Below are positions 32,754 to 41,453 of a stretch of DNA of 64,000 bases, in pieces. Each line of letters begins with the position of its first letter. The first letter of the stretch is position 1. Made by a program: the position numbers and the translations under genes. Location: assembly GCF_014648435.1 (NCBI RefSeq), contig NZ_BMRC01000003.1, positions 434,001 through 498,000 on the forward strand. The letters run 5' to 3'. This stretch comes from Nonomuraea spiralis (GTDB taxonomy: Bacteria > Actinomycetota > Actinomycetes > Streptosporangiales > Streptosporangiaceae). The notes beneath the pieces were generated by a model. The model did no database searches. It had not been told where the DNA came from and saw only the letters and a list, made by a program, of their open reading frames with translations.

Positions 32754-32778
32754 GCTGATCCCTCCCTGGGAGAACCGT

Positions 32779-34311
32779 ATGCGACGCCGAAGGCTGATTG
32801 TGCTCGTCATCGCGATTGTCGCGATATCAGGCGCGGGACTGTTCGCCTTTCTGGCCGCCGGCCACGTCAAGGGCAGCGCCGCGCGGACGGCCGCCGGGTA
32901 CTTCGACGCCTGGCGCAAGGGGGACGTGGTGGGTATGGCCCTGCTGGTCGACCGGCCGCCCGCCGACTTCTACGACCGCCACCGGTCGTTGTCGGAGGAA
33001 CTGCACGTCAAGTCGATCGAGCTCACGCCGGGACCGGTGCGGAGCACGGGGGAGGAGTCGGCCGAGGTGCGCTTCTCGGGCGTGCGCGAGCTGACCGACC
33101 TCGGGTCGTGGCCGTTCGACAGCCTGCTGCGGCTGGGCGTACGGGACCGGGCGTGGCGGGTGTTGTGGACGCCCGAGACGCTGCACCCGCTGCTCAAGGA
33201 CGGCGGCACGCTGGAACTGGAGGAGGTCGAGGCGTCGGCGGCCGAGCTGGTCACCAGTGAGGGCGACAAGATCCCCAACGACAGTTACGCCGACGCCTAC
33301 CTCAACCCGCTCAAACCCGAGTTCGCCGCGGCCAACCACGGCCTGGAGCTGGTGGCGAAGTCGCCGGGACAGCCCGACAAGGCGTTGCTGACCCGCCTGC
33401 CGAAGGCGAACGTCGAGCGCACCACGCTGTCGCGCCAGGTCCAGGCCGCCGCCGCGCGGGCGCTGGACGGCGTGGCGAACTCCTCGATCGTGGTCGTCCG
33501 GCCGAGCACGGGCGAGATCCTGGCCCTGGCCGACCGGCTGGAGGACAACTTCAGCGCGGTGCGCGACGCCTTCCCGCCCGGTTCCACGTTCAAGACGATC
33601 GTGGCGGCCGCGCTGCTGGAGAAGGGGATGAGCCCGGCCGACGAGGTGGGGTGCCCGGCCTCGTACGCGCCGCCGTTCTCGGCGCTGATCAGCAACGACG
33701 GCGACGCGGAGCGCGGCACCGTCACCTTCGCCGACGCCTTCGCCTACTCCTGCAACACCACGTTCGTCGAGCAGGCGACGACCAGGCTGACGATGGAGGA
33801 TCTGCGCAGGACGGCCGCGCGGTGGGGGTTCGACCGGCCGATGGCGACCGGTGTGGGAGGCAGGTGCGGTTCGATCCAGCAGACCGACAACACGGACATG
33901 TTCTCCCTGAACGTCATCGGCCAGGGCACGGTGGTGGCCACCCCGCTCTGCATGGCGACCGTGGCCGCCGCCGTGCAGAGCGGCACCTGGCGCTCGCCGC
34001 GCCTGTTGTCGAAGGAGGACGTCCGCCGCGTGGACGGTGAGCCGTTCCCGGACGTGCGGCTGGAGGAGGGGGTCGTCGGCGCGCTGCGGGAGATGATGGC
34101 CGCGGTCGTGGACCACGGTACGGCGAGCGGGTCGGGGCTGCCGGCGGGTGTGGCGGGCAAGACGGGGACCGCGGAGGTGGAGGGGCGGACGTCGCACGGC
34201 TGGTTCATCGGCTACCGCGACGACCTGGCCTTCTGCGTGTTCGTCCGGAACGGGGGATCGGGCCGCTCGGCCGCGGTGCCGATCGCGGTGCGTTTCCTCA
34301 ACGGACTGTGA
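32779..34311 (+). CDS. penicillin-binding protein with MecA-like NTF2 domain (transpeptidase)
   Basis: A 510-residue class B PBP: one N-terminal membrane anchor (LIVLVIAIVAISGAGLFAFLA), an NTF2-like MecA-N domain (about 35-145), a short dimerisation segment, and a transpeptidase domain with GSTFK (Ser269), SCN and KTGTAE. It crosslinks peptidoglycan outside the membrane. This type (PbpA/PBP2a-like) is common in multiple copies in actinomycetes. No ribosome site stands out beyond GGGAGAACC before the ATG. It is followed after 47 bases by the hemolysin III gene. Confidence 0.93.
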   Translation: MRRRRLIVLVIAIVAISGAGLFAFLAAGHVKGSAARTAAGYFDAWRKGDVVGMALLVDRPPADFYDRHRSLSEELHVKSIELTPGPVRSTGEESAEVRFSGVRELTDLGSWPFDSLLRLGVRDRAWRVLWTPETLHPLLKDGGTLELEEVEASAAELVTSEGDKIPNDSYADAYLNPLKPEFAAANHGLELVAKSPGQPDKALLTRLPKANVERTTLSRQVQAAAARALDGVANSSIVVVRPSTGEILALADRLEDNFSAVRDAFPPGSTFKTIVAAALLEKGMSPADEVGCPASYAPPFSALISNDGDAERGTVTFADAFAYSCNTTFVEQATTRLTMEDLRRTAARWGFDRPMATGVGGRCGSIQQTDNTDMFSLNVIGQGTVVATPLCMATVAAAVQSGTWRSPRLLSKEDVRRVDGEPFPDVRLEEGVVGALREMMAAVVDHGTASGSGLPAGVAGKTGTAEVEGRTSHGWFIGYRDDLAFCVFVRNGGSGRSAAVPIAVRFLNGL

Positions 34312-34336
34312 CCAGGCGCACTCTGGCTCAATCCGT

Positions 34337-34356
34337 AACCTACGGTACCGTAGGTT
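34337..34356. promoter_or_regulatory. 20-bp perfect palindrome at the hemolysin III start
   Basis: AACCTACGGTACCGTAGGTT ends 2 bases before the ATG at 34359. The inner TACGGTACCGTA is identical to the inner part of the operator at 58996-59009 in front of a TetR gene. Transcription must start at or near the ATG, so a bound dimer would cover the promoter. Confidence 0.65.
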
Positions 34357-34358
34357 GC

Positions 34359-35006
34359 ATGACGACCATCACCGTGAAGCCGAGGCTGCGTGGCTGGTTG
34401 CACACCGGGGCGCTGCCCGTGACGCTGGTGGCCGGGTTCGTGCTCGTGGCGCTCGGCCCGACCCTTCAGGCCCGGCTGGCGGCCAGCGTCTACGCCATCA
34501 CCTCGGGGCTGCTGTTCGGCATCTCGGCCACCTACCATCGGGGCACGCTGGGGCCGCGCCTGGCCGAGGTGTTGCGCCGGTTCGACCACGCCAACATCTA
34601 TCTGATCATCGCCGGCACCTACACGCCGTTCGCGCTGCTGGCCCTCGACGGCGCGGCCAGGATCGCCGTGCTCTCCGTCGTCTGGGGCGGCGCGCTGTCC
34701 GGGGTGTTGTTCCGGGTGTTCTGGATGGGTGCGCCGCGCTGGCTCTACACCGTCCTGTATCTGGCGCTGGGCTGGACCGCGATCTTCGTGATGCCGCAGC
34801 TGCTCCAGGGGGCGGGGGTGGCCGCCGTCGTGCTCGTGGCGGTGGGCGGGGTGTTCTACACGGCCGGGGCCGTCGTCTACGGTCTGCGCCGCCCCGATCC
34901 TTCTCCGCGCTGGTTCGGCTTCCACGAGGTCTTCCACGCTTTCACGGTGGCCGCGTACCTGGTGCAGTACATAGCGGTGTCGATCGTGGTCTACTCCCAC
35001 ATATAG
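34359..35006 (+). CDS. trhA: hemolysin III / PAQR family membrane protein (TrhA-like)
   Basis: A 215-residue protein with seven membrane helices. Family motifs are SATYHRGTLGP (Ser/His of the ceramidase-like metal site), DHANIYLIIAGTYTPFALL and HEVFHAFTVAAYLVQY (second His pair). The ATG at 34359 is chosen because upstream GTG 34308 would force translation through a 20-bp palindromic operator; no Shine-Dalgarno is visible, so the transcript is probably leaderless. Bacterial members affect membrane lipid or energetics homeostasis; exact chemistry is unsettled. Confidence 0.88.
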   Translation: MTTITVKPRLRGWLHTGALPVTLVAGFVLVALGPTLQARLAASVYAITSGLLFGISATYHRGTLGPRLAEVLRRFDHANIYLIIAGTYTPFALLALDGAARIAVLSVVWGGALSGVLFRVFWMGAPRWLYTVLYLALGWTAIFVMPQLLQGAGVAAVVLVAVGGVFYTAGAVVYGLRRPDPSPRWFGFHEVFHAFTVAAYLVQYIAVSIVVYSHI

Positions 35007-35064
35007 GCCGACATTTGACTCAATGCTGGTCTGTTTTCGCGTGGATCACGGAAAGCAGACGAGT

Positions 35065-35598
35065 ATGCAGGAAATTTCGCGTTCGTGGTGGCTGCTGCTC
35101 GTACGCGGTATCGCCGCGATCATCTTCGGCGTGCTGGCGTTGATCTGGCCCGGGATCACGCTGCTGGTACTGGTGATCTTCTTCGGCGCGTACGCCATCG
35201 TCTCCGGCGTCTTCGCCCTGTTCGCCGCGTTCCGGCACGAGACACGGTCGCGGGGCTGGCTGATCTTCTCCGGCGTCATCAGCATCCTGGCGGGTATCGC
35301 GGCCTTCGTCTGGCCGGGGATCACCTCGCTCGCCCTGCTCTACCTCATCGCCTTCTGGGCCATCTTCTCCGGTGTCTCCGAGATCGTGGCCGGCATCCAA
35401 CTCCGCAAGGTCATCGACAACGAATGGATGCTCATCGTGGGCGGCATCCTCTCGGTCATCTTCGGCATCCTGCTCCTCATCTGGCCCGGCGCCGGAATGC
35501 TGAGCCTCGTCTGGCTCATCGGCATCTTCGCCATCCTGTACGGAATCGCCATGATTGTTCTGTCACTTCGTGTGAAGAACTTCACTCCGAGGGCATGA
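35065..35598 (+). CDS. HdeD family (DUF308) membrane protein
   Basis: A 177-residue protein with six membrane helices arranged as three repeats, each with the pattern GV(L/I)..I(L)..(I/F)WPG (ALIWPGITLL, AFVWPGITSL, LLIWPGAGML), diagnostic of HdeD-like proteins linked to acid or envelope stress. The ATG at 35065 is preceded by GGAAAG; longer starts at 35023 and 35041 are possible. It sits alone between hemolysin III and the lysine aminotransferase gene. Confidence 0.88.
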   Translation: MQEISRSWWLLLVRGIAAIIFGVLALIWPGITLLVLVIFFGAYAIVSGVFALFAAFRHETRSRGWLIFSGVISILAGIAAFVWPGITSLALLYLIAFWAIFSGVSEIVAGIQLRKVIDNEWMLIVGGILSVIFGILLLIWPGAGMLSLVWLIGIFAILYGIAMIVLSLRVKNFTPRA

Positions 35599-35673
35599 CT
35601 ACCATAAATTTTACGGATATGCCGGTCTTTCTCATGAGGAACCTCCGGCTTGTCCAACGATCTTGGAGAAGGC

Positions 35674-36942
35674 ATGGACGTACACACCCGCCTTGCCCGC
35701 CACCTGCTCGTCGATGGTTACCGTCTCGTCCTCGATCTCGAACTCAGCCGCGGCTCCTGGCTGGTCGACGCCCGCAACGGCCGTCGCTACCTGGACTTCT
35801 ACACCTTCTTCGCCTCGGCCCCGCTCGGTGTGAACCCGCCCTTCGACCCCGACTTCGCCGCCCTGCTCGGCCAGGTGGCGCGTAACAAGCCCGCCAACCC
35901 CGACATCTACACCGAGCACCTGGCCGACTTCGTCGACACCTTCGCCCGCGTGCTCGGCGACCCGGAGCTGCCCCACCTGTTCTTCGTCGAGGGCGGCGCC
36001 CTGGCCGTGGAGAACGCGCTCAAGACCGCCTTCGACTGGAAGAGCCGGCGCAACGAGGCCGCCGGACGTCCCCGCGACCTGGGCACCAAGGTCATGCACC
36101 TGACCCGGGCCTTCCACGGCCGCAGCGGCTACACGCTGAGCCTGACCAACACAGAACCGGGCAAGACCGACCGCTTCCCGAAGTTCGACTGGCCGCGCAT
36201 CGACGTACCGGCCATTCACCTCGGTGACGTGGAGGCCGCCGAGGAGCGCGCGCTGGCCCAGGCCAGGGCCGCGTTCGAACGCCACCCGCACGACATCGCC
36301 TGCTTCATCGCCGAGCCGATCCAGGGCGAGGGCGGCGACAACCACATGCGGGCCGGGTTCCTGCGCGCGATGCAGGACCTGTGCCACGAGCACGACGCCC
36401 TGTTCATCCTGGACGAGGTGCAGACCGGCGGCGGCACCACCGGCACGCCCTGGGCCTACCAGCAGCTCGGCCTGGCCCCCGACGTGGTGGCCTTCGCCAA
36501 GAAGGTGCAGGTGGGCGGGATCATGGCCGGCCGCAGGGTGGACCTGGTGGCCGACAACGTCTTCCAGCTCAGCGGCCGGATCAACTCCACGTGGGGCGGC
36601 GGCCTGGTGGACATGGTCCGCAGCCGCGGCATCCTGGAGATCGTCGAGCGTGAGGGCCTGATCGCCCGCGCCGGCACGCTCGGCGGCGAGCTGCTCGAAC
36701 GGCTCACCAAGCTGGAGGCCGAGCACCCCGACACGGTCTCGGGCGTGCGCGGCAGGGGGCTCATGTGCGCCTTCGACCTGCCCGACCAGGCCGCCCGCGA
36801 CGGCTTCGTGACCCGGCTCAGGGAGGAGCACGGCGTGCTGGCGCTGCCCTGCGGGCCCCGATCCGTACGCCTGCGCCCGGCGCTGAACATCCCCGAGGCC
36901 GACCTCGAACACGGCCTGAACGCACTGTCCGCCGCGCTCTGA
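35674..36942 (+). CDS. lat: L-lysine 6-transaminase
   Basis: A 422-residue class III aminotransferase of the LAT type, which transfers the epsilon-amino group of lysine to 2-oxoglutarate, giving aminoadipate semialdehyde. LAT-specific segments are YRLVLDLELSRGSWLVDA, YTFFASAPLGVNPPF, LFFVEGGALAVENALK, FILDEVQTGGGTTGTPWAYQ and the PLP-lysine region VAFAKKVQVGGIM (Lys276/277). The ATG at 35674 follows GGAGAA by 3 bases. LAT is known from cephamycin clusters and from lysine catabolism in mycobacteria; here no beta-lactam biosynthesis, dehydrogenase or Lrp gene is adjacent, so a catabolic or stress-related role is more likely. Confidence 0.93.
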   Translation: MDVHTRLARHLLVDGYRLVLDLELSRGSWLVDARNGRRYLDFYTFFASAPLGVNPPFDPDFAALLGQVARNKPANPDIYTEHLADFVDTFARVLGDPELPHLFFVEGGALAVENALKTAFDWKSRRNEAAGRPRDLGTKVMHLTRAFHGRSGYTLSLTNTEPGKTDRFPKFDWPRIDVPAIHLGDVEAAEERALAQARAAFERHPHDIACFIAEPIQGEGGDNHMRAGFLRAMQDLCHEHDALFILDEVQTGGGTTGTPWAYQQLGLAPDVVAFAKKVQVGGIMAGRRVDLVADNVFQLSGRINSTWGGGLVDMVRSRGILEIVEREGLIARAGTLGGELLERLTKLEAEHPDTVSGVRGRGLMCAFDLPDQAARDGFVTRLREEHGVLALPCGPRSVRLRPALNIPEADLEHGLNALSAAL

Positions 36943-36973
36943 GCGCCCGTACGCACACCTACGACGCGGCGGC

Positions 36974-38200
36974 TCAGTCCGGTGAGGCGATGCTGGTGGC
37001 GCTGCGGCGCGGGCCGCCGTAGCGCCAGAAGAAGTTCAGCAGCACGCTGACCCGGTTGCGCCCGCCCAGCAGGTAGGCCACGTGCACGAAGATCCAGGCC
37101 AGCCAGGCGGGCAGGCCGCGCATGGTCAGCCCGTTCGCGAGCTGGAGCACGGCCTCCGCCTTGCCGACGGTGGCCATGATCCCCGGGTCGCGGTAGGAGA
37201 AGGCGCTGAGCGGCCGTCCGTGCGCGGCGGCGAGGATCTGCCGGCCCACGTGCTTGCCCATCTGGATGGCCGGCTGGGCGAGCTGGGGCAGCGCGTTCGG
37301 CTGCCCGGCCAGGTCCCCGGCGACGAAGATCTCCGGATGGCCGGGCACGTTGAGCGCCTCGGTGAGCGTGATCCGGCCGCCCTTGCCCTGCGGCAGCCCC
37401 CAGTCGGCCACTTGCTTGGGCGCGGTCACGCCGAGGGCCCAGACGGTGACGTCGCTCGGCAGGCGCGTCCCGTCGTCCAGGACGACCGCGTCCGGCTCCA
37501 CGCCCGCCACCGTGGCTCCCAGGCGCATACGCACCCCTCTCCTGCGCAGCGCCGCGGCCGCCGCGTCCCGCAGCCGCGGCTTGTACGGCGCCAGCACGTA
37601 GTCGAACCGCTCGACCAGGGTGACGCTCGTCTGGTCCGGCCGGATCTCGGGGTGCGTCAGCGGGATCGTACGGCGGCGCAACTCGGCCAGCGTGCCCGCG
37701 GTCTCCACGCCGGTCGCGCCCCCGCCCACGATCACGACGTGGGCGCTCTCGCGCCGGCCCGCCGCGGTGTCCTCCAGGTAGTGCTGGAGGCGTCGCCGCA
37801 GGTCGGCCGCGTCGTGCAGCGAGTAGATCGGCAGCGCGTTCTCGGCGGCGCCGCCCACGCCGATCCAGTTGGTGGTGACGCCGGTGGCGATCACCAGGTA
37901 GTCGTAGTCGAGTGCGGAGCCGTCCTCGAACTCCACCCGCTTCTCGCCGGGGTGCACCTTGCTCAGCGCGGCCCGGTGGGCGCGGACGTTCGGCCACTTC
38001 GCGGAGAACGTACGGATCGGGTAGGAGACGTCGGACGTGCCCATCCCCGCCGTGGCCACCTGGTAGAGCAGGGGCTGGAAGGTCGAGTACGGATTCCGGT
38101 CCACGAGCGTGACCAGCGCGCCGCCCTTGGCCAGCTCCCGTGTCGCGGACAGCCCGGCGAAGCCGGCCCCCACGACGACGACGCGAGCTCTCTGCACCAT
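36974..38200 (-). CDS. ndh: type II NADH dehydrogenase (NDH-2)-like flavoprotein
   Basis: A 408-residue FAD enzyme starting at ATG 38200 (GGAGGG 8 bases upstream). The FAD site is VVVGAGFAGLSATREL, the NADH site VIVGGGATGVETAG, and VWALGVTAP and FVAGDLAG complete the pyridine nucleotide-disulfide fold. The C-terminal amphipathic part (LPAWLAWIFVHVAYLLGGRNRVSVLLNFFWRY, read in pieces) anchors to the membrane and is the NDH-2 hallmark. It feeds electrons from NADH to quinone without proton pumping. It is divergent from the XRE-PNPOx gene. Confidence 0.92.
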   Translation of the reverse strand: MVQRARVVVVGAGFAGLSATRELAKGGALVTLVDRNPYSTFQPLLYQVATAGMGTSDVSYPIRTFSAKWPNVRAHRAALSKVHPGEKRVEFEDGSALDYDYLVIATGVTTNWIGVGGAAENALPIYSLHDAADLRRRLQHYLEDTAAGRRESAHVVIVGGGATGVETAGTLAELRRRTIPLTHPEIRPDQTSVTLVERFDYVLAPYKPRLRDAAAAALRRRGVRMRLGATVAGVEPDAVVLDDGTRLPSDVTVWALGVTAPKQVADWGLPQGKGGRITLTEALNVPGHPEIFVAGDLAGQPNALPQLAQPAIQMGKHVGRQILAAAHGRPLSAFSYRDPGIMATVGKAEAVLQLANGLTMRGLPAWLAWIFVHVAYLLGGRNRVSVLLNFFWRYGGPRRSATSIASPD

Positions 38201-38316
38201 GATCACGTCCCTCCGGATTCCGTTCCATGGTCCATATGGCACACGGGGCATCACTTAAACCATTTCTGCCGGATACACCACCGGGAGGTGGGGAGATCCG
38301 GGGTAGGGCACCACGT

Positions 38317-38988
38317 ATGTCTGAGCAAGTGACCACGATGGAACGTCTGGGCCGCCGGATAGCCGAACGCCGCGAGTCGCTGAACCTGAGCAGGCAGGAC
38401 CTGGCGGACAGGTCGGGCGTGGCGGTCGGCTACGTCGCCTACCTGGAGGACCAGTCCGGCATCTCGGTGCGCGAGGCCCTGGCCCGCCTGGCCGTGGCGC
38501 TGGAGACGACCGTGGAGGAGCTGCTCGGCGAGGTGGCCGGGATCCCGCTGGGGACAGGCCCGACCGCGGCCCACGCCACGCTGGAGGTGCTCGACGAGAA
38601 CGAGTGCCTGCACCTGCTCCGGCCCGGGGGAGTGGGCCGGATCGCCTTCGAGGGCCGCTACGGCCTGACCGTGCTGCCGGTGAACTTCCGGATGTCCGAG
38701 GGCTCGATCGTGTTCCGCACCGTGTCGGGCGGCAGCACCGACCAGGACCTGAGCACCGGCGTCGAGAACGTCGAGTACGGGGTCGCGTTCGAGGTCGACC
38801 GCATCGAGGAGGTGACGCGGGGCGGCTGGAGCGTCCTCGTCCACGGCTCGCTGCACCACGTCACCTCCGACGAGGAACGGGCCGAGGCGGAGCAGACGGG
38901 CGTCGAACCGTGGGCCGGCGGGCAGCGCCAGCGCTACCTGAAGATCAGGCCCACCCGCCTGACCGGCCGCCGCATCCAGCCCGGCTGA
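38317..38988 (+). CDS. XRE helix-turn-helix fused to PNPOx-like flavin-binding domain
   Basis: A 223-residue fusion. Residues about 10-65 are an XRE-type HTH (RIAERRESLNLSRQDLADRSGVAVGYVAYLE); residues 85-215 are a split-barrel PNPOx domain (CLHLLRPGGVGRIAFEG, LPVNFRMSEGSIVFRT, GVAFEVDRIEEVTRGGWSVLVHG), which in this family binds FMN, F420 or heme-like cofactors. The combination suggests a redox- or flavin-sensing transcription factor. It is divergent from the NDH-2 gene, a plausible target. No strong ribosome site is seen before the ATG at 38317. Confidence 0.87.
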   Translation: MSEQVTTMERLGRRIAERRESLNLSRQDLADRSGVAVGYVAYLEDQSGISVREALARLAVALETTVEELLGEVAGIPLGTGPTAAHATLEVLDENECLHLLRPGGVGRIAFEGRYGLTVLPVNFRMSEGSIVFRTVSGGSTDQDLSTGVENVEYGVAFEVDRIEEVTRGGWSVLVHGSLHHVTSDEERAEAEQTGVEPWAGGQRQRYLKIRPTRLTGRRIQPG

Positions 38989-39054
38989 CCCCGCCGGACC
39001 CGTCACCCGCGGGCAGGCCACGGCGGGGGCCCCGCGGCAAGGGACCCGACCGGC

Positions 39055-39288
39055 TCAGGAGCCGTCCTTCCTGAGCGAGAGCCACAGTCCGATCGCCGTC
39101 ACCCGGGAGTCGACGCCCAGCTTGGCGTAGATCCGGTTGACGTGGTTCTTCACGGTCTTCTCGCTGAGGAACAGGCACTGGGCGATCTGGCCGTTGGACC
39201 GGCCCGTGGCGATCAGGTCCATGACCTCGGCCTCGCGTTTGCTCAAGGACGTGATCACGCTATCGAACGCTGCGTCGTCGACTCTCAT
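39055..39288 (-). CDS. orphan LuxR-type DNA-binding protein
   Basis: A 77-residue protein that is almost only a LuxR/NarL helix-turn-helix: [23 protein letters not shown], then [19 protein letters not shown]. No receiver or sensor domain is attached, and the upstream 150 bp shows none in any frame, so it is either a genuine stand-alone HTH protein (as known for small LuxR-type regulators) or the remnant of a response regulator. The region 39289-39415 upstream holds its promoter and nothing else I can recognise. Confidence 0.8.
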   Translation of the reverse strand: MRVDDAAFDSVITSLSKREAEVMDLIATGRSNGQIAQCLFLSEKTVKNHVNRIYAKLGVDSRVTAIGLWLSLRKDGS

Positions 39289-39415
39289 CCGGCCTCCGGG
39301 GGCGCGCAGACGGTCTGATCGCCGATGGCCCCCGTGCTTCCGGCGTTAGCGGTAGACAGCGAGCATAACTCGCATTGTCCTGATTTGGGGACGTTGCCGG
39401 GAGAAAACGACAACA

Positions 39416-39435
39416 GCCGGTCCCGAGGGACCGGC
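39416..39435 (-). terminator. terminator downstream of tRNA-His
   Basis: An inverted repeat GCCGGTCCC / GGGACCGGC forms a stem that on the minus strand is followed by TGTTGTCGTTTTCT. It lies 8 bases past the tRNA 3' end. Confidence 0.75.
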
Positions 39436-39443
39436 CGTGTGCT

Positions 39444-39520
39444 TGGGGTGAGTGAAGGGACTTGAACCCTCGACATCCAGGACCACAACCTGGCGCTCTG
39501 CCAACTGAGCTACACCCACC
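39444..39520 (-). tRNA. tRNA-His (GTG anticodon)
   Basis: On the minus strand the acceptor GTGGGTG pairs with CACTCAC, the D arm is GCTC...GAGC, and the anticodon stem CCAGG/CCTGG encloses loop TTGTGGT with anticodon GTG. The T arm is GAGGG-TTCAAGT-CCCTT. The extra 5' G(-1) opposite C73, the histidine identity element, is encoded at 39520, and CCA is encoded at the 3' end. A TACACT -10-like element lies about 30 bases upstream. Confidence 0.97.
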
Positions 39521-39587
39521 ATGACCGCCCACTCCGTGACGGCACAGGAAAAGTGTAGCGGGGTTCGGGAGTCTTTACGCCATCCAA

Positions 39588-40181
39588 TTACCCGCTGACC
39601 CGTTCGGCGAGTTGCCGCGCGGTCGCCGAGTCGGGGCCCGGCTGGCCCACGAAGATGGCCGCGCGGTAGTAACGCAGCTCCCTGATGCTCTCCGTGATGT
39701 CGGCCAGCGCGCGGTGTCCGCCCTGCTTCTCGGGGGCGGCGAAGTAGACCCGCGGGTACCAGCGGCGGACCAGCTCCTTGATCGAGGAGACGTCGACCAT
39801 CCGGTAGTGGAGCCAGGCATCGACCCCGGGCATGTCCCTGGCGATGAACGTGCGGTCGGTGCCGATCGAGTTGCCGCACAGCGGCGCCTTCTTCGGCTCC
39901 GGCACGTGCCGCCGGATGTAGTCGAGCACGAGCGACTCCGCCTCCGCCAGCGTGACCCCGCCCGGCAGCTCGGGCAGCAGGCCCGAGGCGGTGTGCATCT
40001 CGCGCACGACCTGCGACATCTGCTCCAGCGACTCCGGCGGCGGCTTGATGACCACGCTCACGCCTTCGTCGAGCTGATTGAGCTCGCTGTCGGTGATGAC
40101 ACACGCCACCTCGACCAGCGCGTCACACCCAAGGTCGAGCCCGGTCATCTCGCAGTCGATCCAGACCAGCACGTCACTCAT
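39588..40181 (-). CDS. orn: oligoribonuclease
   Basis: A 197-residue DEDDh 3'-5' exonuclease that degrades 2-5 nt RNA fragments and the pGpG made from cyclic-di-GMP. Visible catalytic motifs are [11 protein letters not shown] (Asp9, Glu11), the ExoII region [21 protein letters not shown] (read in parts) and HRALADI (ExoIII His/Asp). ATG 40181 follows GAGGAG by 6 bases. Length and sequence match the conserved essential enzyme. The gene lies just upstream of tRNA-His on the same strand, a common actinomycete order. Confidence 0.97.
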   Translation of the reverse strand: MSDVLVWIDCEMTGLDLGCDALVEVACVITDSELNQLDEGVSVVIKPPPESLEQMSQVVREMHTASGLLPELPGGVTLAEAESLVLDYIRRHVPEPKKAPLCGNSIGTDRTFIARDMPGVDAWLHYRMVDVSSIKELVRRWYPRVYFAAPEKQGGHRALADITESIRELRYYRAAIFVGQPGPDSATARQLAERVSG

Positions 40182-40249
40182 TCGATCTCCTCGCCCAGCG
40201 GCTCGGAGCAATCCGCCCGCTTGTTACCCCACCAGCCTAGTACCACCGG

Positions 40250-41407
40250 TTACGCGGGCTTGAGCGAGCCGAGAACCTTCCCGACCACGTCGGTGCCCAG
40301 ATTGTCCGGAACGGAGACGTACAGCAGCGTCGGGCGCTGGCCGGACCCTCGGTCCATGAGCACGAGCGCGGCGTTCTCCTTCTTCCACTTGTAGCCCTTC
40401 GCCTCCGCCACGGCGGTGAAGTCGAGCTGGAACTGCATCACCCACGCCTGGTTCTCACCGATCTTCACGGCCTTGTTCTCGATGATCTTGGTGGTGTGCT
40501 GCGGCTCGTAGAACTCGGTGCTGAACTGCATGAACAGCGCCTTCGCCGTCTCCTCCAGCCCCGAGGCGCCCGCGTACGGGATCAGGGCGGCCAGCGGGCC
40601 CGCGTAGGCGTTGCCGATCCAGTCCTTCTCGCCCTCGTAGTTCTCCTGCGAGCTGGCGTTCACCCCGCTCGTCCAGATCTGCTGCGTCGGGTCGGAGCCG
40701 TTGACGTCGCCGTACGCGGGCACCTTCCAGCCGTCGGGCACCTGGTAGGACAGGCCGCTCTTGGGGTCGGTGATCCGGCCGTCCTGCGGCTGCGGCAGCT
40801 CGCCGCCCTGCGCGGGCGGCTCGGTCGGCGGCTCGTTGGAGGGCGGCTCCTCCGTCGGGAACGGCTGGGTGTCCTCGGTGGAGGGCGAGGCCACAGGGGT
40901 GCTGCCGCCGCGGTTGACGAAGAAGATCCCGGCCACCACGATCAGCGCGACCACGACCAGCGCGGCCAGCCCGCCGAACACCCACGGCAGCGGGTTGCCC
41001 TGCTTGGGCGGCGGCGGCGCGTAGCCGGGGCCGGGCAGCGGGCCACCGGCCCACGGACCGGACTGCGGGCCGTGCTGCGGGCCGGGCTGCCCGCCCGGCT
41101 GCGGGCCGTAGCCGGGCTGCGCCTGCGTGGGCTGCTGGTCGGGGGCGGACTGCCCGTAGGCGGGCTGTCCGAAGGAGGGCTGGCCGTACTGGAGTGTGGG
41201 GTTCGCCGGGGTGGCCGACCAGTCGGGGGACGACTGGGGCTGCGGCCCGGGGCCGGACTGTGGCCCGGAGGACGGCTGCTGGGCCTGCGGCTGCGGCTGC
41301 CGCTCCTGCGCGTGGGTGGCGTCCGTCCATTGGTTGCCGTCCCACCAGCGGAGCTGCGGCTCTCCGTACGGGTCGGGGTACCAGCCCGCGGGGGTCTGCG
41401 TGGTCAT
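40250..41407 (-). CDS. DUF2510 domain membrane protein with Gln/Pro-rich linker
   Basis: A 385-residue protein starting at ATG 41407. The first 35 residues form a DUF2510 unit (PAGWYPDPYGEPQLRWWDGNQWTDATH, two Trp clusters), followed by a disordered Gln-Pro-Gly-rich stretch to about 145, one membrane helix (PWVFGGLAALVVVALIVVAGIFF), an acidic Pro-rich spacer, and an external domain of about 170 residues. The DUF2510 part is thought to bind proteins at the membrane. The external domain is not recognised. Function unknown. Confidence 0.82.
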   Translation of the reverse strand: MTTQTPAGWYPDPYGEPQLRWWDGNQWTDATHAQERQPQPQAQQPSSGPQSGPGPQPQSSPDWSATPANPTLQYGQPSFGQPAYGQSAPDQQPTQAQPGYGPQPGGQPGPQHGPQSGPWAGGPLPGPGYAPPPPKQGNPLPWVFGGLAALVVVALIVVAGIFFVNRGGSTPVASPSTEDTQPFPTEEPPSNEPPTEPPAQGGELPQPQDGRITDPKSGLSYQVPDGWKVPAYGDVNGSDPTQQIWTSGVNASSQENYEGEKDWIGNAYAGPLAALIPYAGASGLEETAKALFMQFSTEFYEPQHTTKIIENKAVKIGENQAWVMQFQLDFTAVAEAKGYKWKKENAALVLMDRGSGQRPTLLYVSVPDNLGTDVVGKVLGSLKPA

Positions 41408-41453
41408 GCCCGTCAGATTAGTAAGAACCGCTTTGTTGCGCATTCAGCGAGCG

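Noticed and set aside
34337..34356. Terminator of the PBP gene
   Set aside because: The palindrome has no loop or T-run, abuts the next ATG and shares its core with another TetR operator, so an operator fits better.
35674..36942. Cephamycin-type antibiotic cluster
   Set aside because: Only the lat gene is present; no ACV synthetase, isopenicillin N synthase or related gene within the window.
39055..39288. Truncated response regulator pseudogene
   Set aside because: No receiver remnant could be found upstream in any frame and the short gene has its own start; left as a small gene.
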